The notes beneath the pieces are model-generated. The model did no database searches and was not told the DNA's origin. It saw only the letters and a list, made by a program, of their open reading frames with translations. From Antennarius striatus (Eukaryota; Chordata; Actinopteri; Lophiiformes; Antennariidae), in contig NC_090784.1 of NCBI RefSeq assembly GCF_040054535.1, forward strand, positions 11,777,001 through 11,841,000: a stretch of 64,000 nt of DNA. The letters run 5' to 3'. Below, in pieces: positions 37,491 through 48,931 of this stretch. The position numbers were made by a program, and so were the translations under genes. Numbering within the stretch: the first letter of the stretch is position 1; every line of letters begins with the position of its first letter.

Positions 37491-38820
37491 TATTATAAAA
37501 AACAAATAAAAAACAAATAAAAATTAATGTTCTCATGGCGTACTAACTTAATGTAAAAGGAAGACAATAATTAATGATACAACTTTGTTTGTAAAGTAAC
37601 AGTGAATGAAAGTTTTCCTTTTCTTCTATATTAGCAATGTGTCTGCTGTGGAAACAATCTATTGCTCTAATTTACTAAACACAGACATGCAATTCAAGAT
37701 TTAAATTTGAAAATTTAGTGTTGAAGCAGAAGAGATTATTTAAAAACCTTTCATATACCTGTTCATGCACATGTTACAAAATTGGGATTTTTGTTAGATT
37801 CATTTGTTTCCACACAAGCAGAAAACTCAATAATATCTAAAAAGAATATAATCCAAGCTCTATGCACACATGTTTTAAACACATTTGTATGGGTATAATC
37901 TATTAGGACTGTCCATGTGAGAGTGCTATTAAAATGGCTCATTCAGTAGTGGTAAGTAGTATCCATACAGCGCTTAGAATTTTGAAGAAAAACAACACAT
38001 CCAAAGGCAAAATCTGAGCTCTGAGCTTCACTGGAAACCAGTCATTTCCATATACTAAATGAGTGGTGAATCAAAAGTCTCTCCTGCTCCAGCACCATGG
38101 AGAGAGGTCTGCTGCTAAGGCAACCTGGTTTGTCAAAAGGCCAGCTGACACAGTGATAGTACTGTTAGATTATGACTTCCCATCAGCTAATCATTAAGTA
38201 TTTGCCTGTTTTTCACATAATCATTATAGTTTTACAGTCTCTCACCACCTAAACCTAATTAAAATGTCTTACCTATCCTAAAGCCCTGCTTAATAAGCAT
38301 GATTTTCAGGATTTGATCTGACCTGTGATTTCTTTAAATTTTTTGTTGCTGTCTGGATCAACACAAAAAAAATTGCAAATGTTTCTTCTTTTGTTGGTTA
38401 GGACACAAACAACCATTTAAATATGTGAAAAATTAAACAAACAGTGCACATGTGATATCAAGCATTAATGAATACTTAAGGCTATGACTTACAGAACCAA
38501 TCTTATAGATATACAGGTTTACCAGCTGTAAAAAAGTAATCAGAGACTCTTTTTCTTGAGAAAATTGATAAGATTTCATTTTGACAAATCTCTTTGGACC
38601 AATTATCCATCTGGCCTTGACATTTCGTCGTTCACCCTCTGTGTGTGTATAATGACAAAAAAAGAAAGTTTGACTTTTGACTTTTAAAAATGCGTTATTC
38701 GTTTTTTATTGAGTCAATCTTAACTTTTGCAATCTGTTGGTTTGATACCCTTAGTGCACAAAAGTACACTGGGAAACATTGTTTACCTTTGCAGGAAGTC
38801 AGTTTGGTTTGAACTGAATG
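37491..38820. other. Intergenic AT-rich sequence
   Basis: No coding or named repeat signal seen. Confidence 0.4.
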
Positions 38821-39160
38821 ATCTTGGCCTTGTTTTCAAAGTCAGAGCCGGCTAGAAAGCAAAGGTCCTCCTACAAGATCCTCAGCACCCTCTGTACGCA
38901 ATGTTGAGACTCCTCCCAACAGGGACCGTCTCCTTAAATCAGGAGGGCTAAAACAAACAGACACTTTTGGCTATTTGCCCCATCAGCTGTTGGGTTTTTT
39001 AATGAGCTGCTAGGACTGTTGTGGTTACATACCGTATACTGTATAACTGTACTGTTGTACTCTAATCACATATCTCACTGATCATTGTGTTTTGAATAAT
39101 TCCCTCAAATAAAGAGTTATGTTGTTTATTCAGGGACCATAAAGATTTCTTGACCTAACC
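38821..39160 (+). mobile_element. Degenerate LINE 3' end
   Basis: The translated fragment SSYKILSTLCTQC in one plus-strand frame and the terminal ATTCCCTCAAATAAAGAGTTA resemble the C-terminus and tail of fish L2/Rex-type LINEs. Heavily decayed, so the assignment is tentative. Confidence 0.4.
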
Positions 39161-39455
39161 TGACCTGACCTGGCAGTGCCTAGATAAATGGATGGATAAG
39201 TAATTATACACAAAAGATATAATTTATATGAAACATAGCTGGATGGTGTTTCACATCACTGTAAGGTCACCTCAGATTATGAGCAAAAATTAACACTACG
39301 TATTTATACCCAGATACCAACCATACCCGACAGAAAATGTCCCCTCTGATCAGATTACGAAGAGAAAGGGGGAAGAGGAAGTGAAAGAAATAGGTTTTAT
39401 TGTGGATGTCTGAAGCATGGCTGACAAATAGATAACAGAGACAGGAGATAGCTGC

Positions 39456-39583
39456 GGTGTACTGGCGTCGTGCCCGGAGTGTCCCCCGCCTCACGCCCTA
39501 TGTCGCTGAGATAGGCTCCAGCTCCCCGTGACCCGCTGCGGCGGATATAGCAGTGGTAATCTGAAGATGACTGACTGACTGAC
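39456..39583 (+). repeat. SINE-body repeat with GACT tail, copy A
   Basis: Shares about 90% of its bases with the copy at 63845-63979, including GAGATAGGCTCC and GCTCCCCGTGACCC, and ends in GACTGACTGACT. It corresponds to the body of the SINE at 32170 without its tRNA head. Confidence 0.85.
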
Positions 39584-40945
39584 AGGAGATAGAAGACAGA
39601 GCCTCAAGACTATTGAGTGAAAAGGGACAGTTCTGTGTTTTTAGTGTGGGTTTGTGTGAGGTGTCCATGGTGTATTACCTAGAGAAGATGTAGGTGTCAG
39701 ACAGGAGTACGGTTCTCTGTTAGAATACTTCCTGTACTTCTGGCACAGAACTCCATCAATTTTATGTTAAAATATAATGTATGCTGCTTTTCTGGTATAG
39801 ACATTTGTTTTTATTTGACTTTGATGAAAGCTAACTAAACTTACCCTTTGATAAATAATAATGCATAATTTAATTGCCTGATTTTTCAATTGTTTATCAT
39901 TTTAGAAGTACAGTTTTACAATTTTTTTTCTCCTAATTGTATCTCTACTTATCATTTTAGACTTTTTTGTATCATTTGGTTCAGTTACATTCACGAGAAG
40001 GCAGGCATTTTTACAACTGAAATTTTAATTTATTGGTAGGATTAAAAGATTTACCTGTGTCTTTTATTATGGGGTGAATTTTCCCTTTAAACAACAGTGC
40101 AAAGGTGAGATGTATAAAAGTTGCATAAATGGGCCTGGCAATAACAAAGATTCTACTGTGGAAGCAAGTGGCCCATTTGTAATCTTGTTTATCAAGCCTG
40201 CATTGAAAGACTGAAGAGGCTTTCTCCTGAAAAACCCCAAGAAGAAACATGACGAACAAAAGCAGGAAAACCTCTTCCTAAAGCTACTTGAGTCTTTATT
40301 TGATCAGACAGCAGAAGCAGGTCAGATTTCCATTGCTTTACTGATTAGATGACAGATTAATTGTTACTTGATTGCTTTCCTCAGCCCCTGTGTGACTTCT
40401 TGCATTTTCAGGTGTACATGGACAATATGTACAGTACCAGCAGAAAAATGGGGTGACAGCTTTTTTTTTTTAATTTTTTTTTTTTAGCTTTCTCACTCCC
40501 TCAACAAAGTTACCATACCCGCATTCTTTCCACAGATCCTTATAATAACACAGGCGGTTCTGCCTTTGAATAGCAAGTGAACTTATTATTGATGAGAGCC
40601 TCGCATTCCTGCACCTTTCATCCACCTGAGGCCTCCTTTTGAAATCAGAGAGGTGTTTGCTTGTCATACAAGGAAATATTTCTCCCTTAGACTATCTTTC
40701 ATGCTTTCTGGTAACCACTTTATTTGTATGCTGCACTTTCTTACAGCAAGCAAAGAAGTTCATAGACAATAAGAGATGAAACAGATGGGGAGGTGAAGGA
40801 TTTATCATTTTTAAATTATTTTCTTACATTTTGTACATAATTTTTGAGACAGAAAATGCTATTTTTTTTATTTTTTCCCCTCCCCCAAGGTTGAAGTCAA
40901 GTTGTAAAATGAAAATCTGCTGATTCATTACAGGAACAAAATACA
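39584..40945. other. Intergenic sequence downstream of edn2
   Basis: AT-rich sequence with T-runs (40461-40487). No exon recognised. Confidence 0.4.
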
Positions 40946-41345
40946 TTTATTTTAATAAATATTGACTAAATACATGTTGCGTGTGATAAATTGTAATTTT
41001 TATACAGTTTGCATGTTTCTTTACCTGTATTATATGTCAGTGGTGGCTTGGCCTGTCTGTACAGCAACCCAGAAACAACTTTTCTTACAGTCAAACATGG
41101 CCACAGTGTTCTCCCGCGTTCTGTTACAGCTCTTCTCAGTGCTGATCATCCAAATCTGTCTTCATGACATGTTTGCAGAGCTCTGTCACGTTTTCCATGC
41201 TCTTTCCCCAGGCACAAACAGACATCTTTGTGGAGCTCTTTCAGCGGCCCTTTGTTTCACTGCTCACTATCAAAGGAGTGTCATTTGTTCAGGTGCTTGC
41301 TGCTCTCTTACTCTCACTCTCCATGCCTCAACAGATGATATACTT
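40946..41345 (-). other. edn2: Probable 3' UTR of edn2
   Basis: Follows the edn2 stop codon. A minus-strand AATAAA hexamer lies at 40951-40946, about 400 nt downstream, and is the nearest good polyadenylation signal. Confidence 0.45.
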
Positions 41346-43274
41346 TTAGCGAGCATTCTTCCTTTGGATCTGGTCTGAAACATTTTCATCCAGAACTCTC
41401 TTGGCATTACTGGCTACAGCTCTGAAGGATAAAATCATTCAGATATTTAAAAACGTTATCAAAGTATGAGTTAAGTGTTTTTACAGGTTTTTTTAAAGCT
41501 CACCTGAAGATGCGGAGTATGCTGAGATGATGTCTCTCTGCAAATGTTTTTTCAGTCATGATTCTGGGGCTGCACAAAACACAGAACCACACGGCTTTGA
41601 AATAAAGACTCATTCTCACTCTGACATGGCAGTTTGTCATTTTCAGTGTTTTATTGATATTGCAGTAGTTAAACAACTTCAAGATAAAAGCATTCAGCAT
41701 TTCATTCTTTTATTTTCTTGATAACCTTAAAAACCTTATCTTTACAAGCTCACTAAATGTATTATTTTACGAGAAAACAGCGCACCATCATCGCAGTTAC
41801 AGTACTAGGACTTGTCAGTCACACTTGATGCTCCCTGTCCTGACATGACAATCACAGTCTTCCCCAGGTTCTAAGGTGTGACATTATTTGTTTGGTATTT
41901 CCGGGAAATATTCCTAACTTTTCTTGTAACTGCTTCCAAAACTCCTACACACTTCCCTCCTCCGGTCTCAGACTTAACCAAAAATAAACCTTGTGTACCA
42001 ATGAGAGATTATTCTGCTCCCTCAAGCCTTAGCTGTATTATTTGCTGATCACACCCTTGTCTAGCAGTATTTATGTAACACAGTAACAACACATTTACAC
42101 TAATGATAGCGTTGCATGAAAATGAGTGTTCAGCATACCACTCCTTGTTCTTGGCTGTCTCGAACTAAGCGACCTTCGACAGAAATAGACAAACAGAAAC
42201 TTTGATTGAAAGCTGCTCAGACATTGACTCACCTGGTGCAAAATTTGGTGCAGGTTTGATCATTAGTGTTGATACAAGCGCAGCGAGAAGTGGCCCGTCG
42301 GTGTCGAGACAGAGCGCTGCCCAGACCATAAATTGTTGTCCTACTGCAGGGGACAGAGAAACACGGTGCCATCATGATGATAAGACTTTGCTCTTTGATA
42401 CAATACAGACACTACGCCTTTAATTATGCAATGATAACAGCTGCATGTGTTTATTCGGTTACTACTGGAGCCTGTGATAATGCATTGACTTCTCCTTTCA
42501 CGCTGCATATGTTACCAAACTTATTTTCCTGTGTTCTAATGCTCACCTGGGCGTATTGATCCAGATGATATCCAGATGGCAGAAATAGTGGCACTCAGAG
42601 TCAAGTGGGGTGCTGCAGGCACATCGTTTGGTCCTGTCTCTCTGTTGGGGGACACCGTCAGTGGCCTCCACCTCCAGCTGTCTCTCTACAGGAAGACCCA
42701 AACCTACATCAAGACAAAGAGCCACTCAGTAACAGACCTTTACTCCCAACTATCAGTTGATACTCTTATGTTATATCATTAATATATCATGAATACAATT
42801 TATTTGTGAGACCATGAAAAAGCTGACAAACTCCTCAGCTTTTCTACAAGTACACAATTGCATTAAAAATTTCAGTAAAAAAAACTCTTATTGGCATAAA
42901 ATGAACAATGTTGGCATTATAAATGGGTCCTATCATGCATTGTCTTCTGGTCTTACAAAAGCTTGCATATGCACCATCATATAGAGATGGCTGTTGATGA
43001 TTTGATCAGTGTGACTGAACCAGATTCTGAGTCCAGACAGTGACTAAAACATAAAGTTAAGGCAATATACTTTTATACATTCTCTCCTTAAGTATAATTA
43101 AGATGTTACTTAAGCTGCTATAAGGATGTGGAAATTTATTTATTTTAAATATATATTCAAAAAAAATTACTCACCATCCTGTACAGAAGCACAAAGAGTG
43201 ATGATAAAAAGAAGACTGGTGTTAGGAGACATAACTGATAGCAGACGGGTGGCGCTCTGCTCTGTATTAGCCAT
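41346..43274 (-). CDS. edn2: edn2, preproendothelin-2 (complete, five exons, 169 aa)
   Basis: Precursor of a secreted 21-residue vasoactive peptide that signals through endothelin GPCRs. Coding exons: 43274-43175, 42703-42547, 42343-42233, 41569-41504, 41421-41346; total 510 nt, all junctions in phase. Exon 1 encodes a signal peptide with the hydrophobic core [13 protein letters not shown] downstream Met at residue 15 could also start it. Exon 2 holds the furin site RTKR, then the mature peptide [11 protein letters not shown] + [10 protein letters not shown], with the four cysteines in the 1-3-11-15 pattern and the invariant C-terminal HLDIIW. The converting-enzyme cut would be Trp-Ile, then NTP. 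Exon 3 has a second basic site, RHRR, and the endothelin-like repeat [15 protein letters not shown], a hallmark of preproendothelins. Five exons is the family norm and human EDN2 is 178 residues. edn2 rather than edn1 is inferred from the hivep3 neighbour. Mature positions 6 (Pro), 9 (Ser) and 12 (His) differ from mammalian endothelins. Confidence 0.93.
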
Positions 43275-43340
43275 ACACTTGTTCTATGTTGTATGTTCTA
43301 GTGCTGCTGTTGGTCTGTAGGTGTCTGAGCCGTGTCACTC

Positions 43341-43347
43341 TTTTAAA
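43341..43347 (-). promoter_or_regulatory. edn2: TATA-like box of edn2
   Basis: TTTAAAA on the minus strand, 67 nt upstream of the edn2 start codon. Endothelin genes generally have TATA promoters. A start site about 30 nt downstream, near 43315, would give a short leader. No transcript support is available. Confidence 0.4.
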
Positions 43348-43712
43348 CTGTACCTCTCCTCTCCCTCACATCATGTAATGGTCATAGCTCCACCCACAGC
43401 TATTTGCCATGGAGCCACGACATACAACCCCAGGGGATTTGAACCTGTGACACATTCCTGGAATATCTGATGCTTTGCAGCCTCTTGGTGACATTGTTAT
43501 TACCTGCTGAGGGACACTTATGTCTGCAGTTTGCCCTTGAAGATGGAAGGTCTATTTGCACTGGCTAGAAGTAATATGTGAGGGGACGAGGCTCAGTAAG
43601 ATGAGGTCCGAAGAAGGAATAGAGTGATTATCTAATGTGCAAGATTAGATAATTCCATAGAAATGGTCTGAAGTTACCTATTTAATTTATTTAATTTCTT
43701 CTGGGATTAATG

Positions 43713-43819
43713 AAGTATGTATGTATGTATGTATGTATGTATGTATGTATGTATGTATGTATGTATGTATGTATGTATGTATGTATGTATGTATGTATGT
43801 ATGTATGTATGTATGTATG

Positions 43820-43861
<42 letters not shown>
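43713..43861. repeat. Compound (GTAT)n-(CTAT)n microsatellite
   Basis: About 27 GTAT units pass directly into about ten ATCT units. On the left it is preceded by CTTCTGGGATTAATGAA, a LINE/SINE tail phrase. Confidence 0.95.
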
Positions 43862-43862
<1 letters not shown>

Positions 43863-44939
43863 ATCTGTCTGGCTGTCTGTCCACATAAGCAAGCACACTG
43901 GTGATGGAGGCAAGGAAAAATGTTCTTTTAATGGACAGAACCCTTGAACAGAGACAGAACGTCAAGATAGAGCTAACAGTATTAGACAGAACATTTTAAC
44001 AGTCATAATATACAGAATGCAGTGGTTCACGCTATGTGAAAGATGCTGCTGATGGAGCTATGGATTTGAGAGCTACTATACTAAAACTACAGATGCTATT
44101 GCTAGTAGTGAAGATAAGAGTTGTGCTGCTGATGTGCAACAGGTAGGTCCAGGTTCTATAGCTACATGGACAGAAGGACCTGCAGACTGAGACAGATGGA
44201 GAGAGAAGGAGAGAGCAAACAACTATGGGGGAGAAAAGAAGTTAGTGCCATATTTTTATAGAATTAACATATGGAGAGGGAGGAGCTCAGTTTGCTATGG
44301 GAGGTTCTCCTGAAGTCCAAGCCTATGATTGAATAGCTATTGAATGTATTAAATATAGGCTTAATCAGGCTTATTTTTGAATAGAAAAATACAAAATCCA
44401 ATAAAATAAATAAATTATGAAAAAACAGGCAATCAGCAAACCTAAGTTTTTTTTTAGGTTACTGGTAGCCCCCATCAACCCAAAGTCCAAACAGTTTCAC
44501 ATTTAATTCACATTTATTACACATTTAAAAAGACGTGGGGCATTTAATTTTTTGGGCCAGCCACAATATGGAAGATGGCCTTATTAGACTTCCAGATCAT
44601 GGACAAGGGCCGTTCAGGTGAACATTGCAAGATGATTTAGGGTAATGCAAATGATCTGTAAAGTGTAACATTAACATCCCATAGATTAAGATTTCATGTC
44701 ACGTGAAAATAACTCAGAAAATAGAAGACTGAGGGAAGTTTGCTCTGATGTTGAACTTCATGTGATTTTTTTCGGCTTTCCTGTTGGCGCATCATCTACA
44801 GAATGTTGCCTTTCTTTTATCCACATGTTTGAGCAGGGAATGAATGCAAAATGACTGCTGACAATTTGGGTCACGTTGAAATATAGTACCAGTAATGTAA
44901 ACTATAGGCGTCCTGTCCCCAACAAATCTCACCCTAGGC
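43862..44939. other. Intergenic sequence between edn2 and hivep3
   Basis: No exon or named repeat seen. AT-rich towards the right. Confidence 0.4.
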
Positions 44940-45840
44940 TTTATTAAAAATGAAAGTCTTCAGTCTACATGAACTAAATCAGGGCACATTACAAGAGTTT
45001 AGAAACTAAAAGCTTTGGTTCCAGTTTGCTTTTAGAATTTTTTAAAACCAAAAGCAGACGAGCACTTTGGGACCATAGAGATCTACCAGGGCAATATGGC
45101 ATGATGAGCTCTTCAAGGTGTAGTGGGGCCTGGCTGTTCAGGGTTTAAAAGTGAAAAGTATTTTAAATTTTATTGAGTCTTTAACAAGGACGCAGTGCTG
45201 ATATGTTAGCACAGGGGAAATGCAATCTCTTACTCTGGTTCCTGGTGGAAAATGAGCGTCTGCATCCTGAATCATTTGAAGATGTTTCATAGAGTTGTTG
45301 GAGCAACCTGACAGAAATGTCTTGCAGTAATCCATCTTGGCAGTAACAAAGGTATAGACTAACTTTTCTGCATCTTGTTGGGTTAATATGTGCCAGATTT
45401 TGGAAATATTGCAAAGGTGAAAGATTGACGCCCTGAAAAATTTGTTTTATGTGGGAATTGATGGAAAGGTCCTGATCAAAGATAACTTCCAGATTAATTG
45501 TCTTAATCCATGTTTCAACCCAAGTGGTTGGGTTTGTCTCACTGAACTAACAGGTATAGCTGCATGTCATCAGCATGTGGACATTTTTTATGGTCTTTTC
45601 TAATAACGTTACCTAAGGGGAAAGGAATGCAAAGTGTGAATGAAATTGGTCCAAGCACTGAACCCTGAAGAAAACCATATCTAACTTTTGTGTAAACAAA
45701 CAAACTGAGATCTATTAGATAAGTACGAGCTCAACCAGTTCAGTGCAGATCCTCTAATGCCAACTGAATTGATTTCAAAGAATATTAGTGCTCACTAAGA
45801 AGCGACTGTAGATGGGATGATTAGGGTTGTCTTCTATAAA
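44940..45840 (-). repeat. Teleost interspersed repeat, decayed
   Basis: Phrases such as GCTGCATGTCATCAGCATG, GGTCCAAGCACTGAACCCTG and CTCAACCAGTTCAGTGCAGA match, from memory, a high-copy fish repeat. I cannot name the family or its boundaries, and there is no coding capacity. Confidence 0.5.
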
Positions 45841-46880
45841 AAAAATGGATAGATGGATGGACGATTGCCCACGTTCTAATTAAGAAATAAGAGAATAGGC
45901 TGATGTAAAGAATTCTAGCAATTTTTTTTCTGCTTTAAAGTTGGATTTTTTTTGGCATGTGAAGTGTATTTAAGGAAATATAGACTTAAAGTTAAATGTA
46001 AGAGATGAATTACATTACTCTGCTGCCATATCATTTTCATTTCATTAACTCTTTTCTCGACTATTCTTAGATGAAGACATATGAGAGCTGTCCATGATAT
46101 GCTAGCATTAAATGCATTATCTATAAGACTTCAAGATGGAACAGGAGATTGTTTTCCTCTCCCAGAAAGATTTGTGGAATGTGTGACGTAGTGCTGAGAG
46201 TGCCACACTGCATCACAACAGTGTAGACTTTGCAACGCATTCTTACATCACAGGTTATAAGTTCAGTTCCCTCAGGAGCACAGATGTGCCCAATTACCCC
46301 AGGCATCACATTACAATAAGCAGGCCTGTCTCTGAAATATGGATAGCAAGTTAAAGTCAGTAAGTCAGACGCAAGTAAAAGTTCCTGAATTACACATTTT
46401 AATGTCTTCGGCAGCTTCTGTCCTTGACTCAGGTGCTTATTTTTAATTAGCAACCCTACCGCCTCAATTCACTCCCTTCTCACTGTGCAATGCAAATATT
46501 ACAGTATGGGAGTGGTAGTATTATGGGAATGTGTTTTTTTTAATGCTATATTGTTTTCTACTCAGGAGTTGAATGTGCCAGGAATATTTTAAATAGTCAG
46601 GTAAGGTACGCTCAAAGGTATCATCTTTCTTGAAAAAGAATTCCTACACGCTGTCCAACTTTTCATCAATTCATCCCTTTCCTATATACCTGGCTCAAAC
46701 AATAAAAACAAATAATATTTATTTTCCTTTGGTTTAATCTTTATTGAATAAAAAGGGCCGAGGGAATCTATGTGTCTGGATATGTATACACCAAATTTTA
46801 ATGTGTTAGAAGCATGAAAAATGGCCAAGCATATGAGATTTGATTCAAGTTTGACAAGGCCAATTGTGATGGCCACATGA
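45841..46880. other. Intergenic AT-rich sequence
   Basis: No coding signal recognised. Confidence 0.4.
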
Positions 46881-47320
46881 TTGTGTCAGTGCATCTCCAA
46901 AACTGCAGCTCCTATGAGGTTCCTAGTCTGAAGTGGTCAAAAATATCTAATATGGTCCATGGAACGAAAAGCATTGAAATAGTGACTGGTTGACAAGCGG
47001 CCCAAGCTCATTGATGAAAGTGGGGAGATGACTGGCCCATGATCTGGGCCTTCTTCTGATCCAACAGACAAGCTACTGTGGATAAAAATGGTAAAGGAGT
47101 TAAGAGTAGATCTGATAGAAAAGACTCAGAATACACAGTTCACCAGTTTGTTGTGCATGAGGCTGTATGGCCACAGAGCAGCGAGGGTACCCATGCTGAC
47201 CCTTGTGTACTGTTGAAAACTCCAACACTGGACACATGAACATCACAACTGGAACATGGAGCAATATAAAAAGATGGCTAAGCCTGATGAATCACATTTC
47301 TTGCACCAGGATGCAAAATG
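46881..47320 (+). mobile_element. Decayed Tc1-like transposase fragment
   Basis: One plus-strand frame reads NWNMEQYKKMAKPDESHFL (about 47249-47305), resembling the segment around the second catalytic aspartate of Tc1-like transposases (typically WSDESRF). Flanking blocks are frameshifted. It is a pseudogene fragment without termini. Confidence 0.6.
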
Positions 47321-48480
47321 AAAAAAAAAGGCAAGCCAATGTCGAAATAATAAAAGCAACTTCCTTATACTTGGAGGATCTCTCTAAAAGTAAGTCACTG
47401 AAACCGTTACTCAAAATTTTTAAGACGTAATTTAAGTTAATGTTGGTTCAAATAAGATAAGGTGACTTTTCATTAAGAGGCGTGTTCATCCTCTTGACCC
47501 CAATCAGAATGCCGTTTCACACTTTCACATACTTTAGTCACGAGCACTTCCTTTTTTTTCATATCTGCTTGGAGCATAAAAACATGTTGAGATACACTTG
47601 GGATTGGTGATGTATTAGAAGTACCACAAAGAAATGACACTCCTTCTGATCTAATCAGCTGGACCCTTTTATAGATGTTTCTGATCTTTTTTAAAATCTT
47701 TTCTTTATTCACATTCCAACTTCACTGATTTCTGGTAGAAAATTGATCCACTGTGGTTTACAACACAACAAACTTAAATAGTAAACAAATATTTTTGTCA
47801 TTAATGTCCCACACTGTCTTTCAAAATAATTATAGTACAAACTCTATTAGAGCAAAAAACAATACTGTACACATGGCAAAATGGAACAGAAGCACAGCCA
47901 CAAGGTGCATTTTTTATTTCCCAATGACTAGAAATTTTGCTGTGTGAAATCTGCAGGGCACTTAATCCTTCGGTACCAGCCAAACGCAATCCCTCATCTC
48001 TGTCACCATTTCAAGTCACATAAACACCATGAAAAAGACACACAGATGTAACAAAAATATAATTTTAAACAAGTAAAAAACAAAAAACAAACAAAAAACT
48101 TAAAATTATAATCATCAAATAATAAATAAGGATCGTTCGTCCCTGTGCAGAGATATATTCTAATCTAAAGTCTTTTGTAATAAAAAATAGAGCTTCAGTG
48201 CAATTCTTTCGACATGTTTCTGTCGCTCCTTCAATAGCTTCATAATGCCACTTTATTTCTTTTACCCTGGCATTAAAGCAAAGGAACAAATACAGTCAAA
48301 ACACCAGATATTAACCCTCCTTAATGACACAGAAAAGCAGGTAGAAAATTTAACAGCTTCTCTTCGTCTGTTTGTATTATACATCTCAAAACACAAACCA
48401 TGACAGAAAAGGCACAAGTAACAACAATTTGCGTAATACTGGACAAATTTGGAAAAGCAAAAATGGAATTATTTTTGATT
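47321..48480. other. Spacer / possible distal 3' UTR of hivep3
   Basis: AT-rich. Minus-strand AATAAA hexamers occur near 47709 and 48253, so the hivep3 transcript may extend this far. Undecided. Confidence 0.35.
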
Positions 48481-48931
48481 AAAGTTTTTGGTCATTAAAA
48501 AATTTATTAATAATAATTTCACATATATTTAAACAGACAAAGATTTCCAGTATCCATAGAGATAAAGGAAGTGTGTTTGTGTTTGTGTATGCATTATATA
48601 TATATATATACAGTATATATATATACACACACATACACTCACATATGCATATACATATATTTATATATATATATATATATACACAGAGCGAGGAGAGAGA
48701 GAGAGAGAGAAAGAGAGCGAGAGAGAGAGAGAGAGAGAGAGACAAAGAGACTGTTTTTTTTACTTTATTTCAAAGACAAAAGTGCATTTTTATAACAAAC
48801 CTGAATATTGCCAAGCAAACATTTAAGTTATAGTATTGAAAAGTGTAAAAAAAATGGCAATAAAAAACAAGACTAGTGTAGCAACCTATAAAGCAAACTG
48901 GGATGCAGGGTGCATCACGCTGTAGATAGCT
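48481..48931 (-). other. hivep3: Probable 3' UTR of hivep3
   Basis: Begins after the TAA stop at 48934-48932. Candidate AATAAA signals on the minus strand lie at 48769-48764 and near 48509-48504. The (TA)n and (GA)n repeats at 48597-48742 would be transcribed if the distal signal is used. Confidence 0.4.
48597..48742. repeat. (TA)n / (CA) / (GA)n compound microsatellite
   Basis: TA-rich tracts (48597-48680) adjoin a GA tract (48689-48742) with a few interruptions. Confidence 0.93.
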
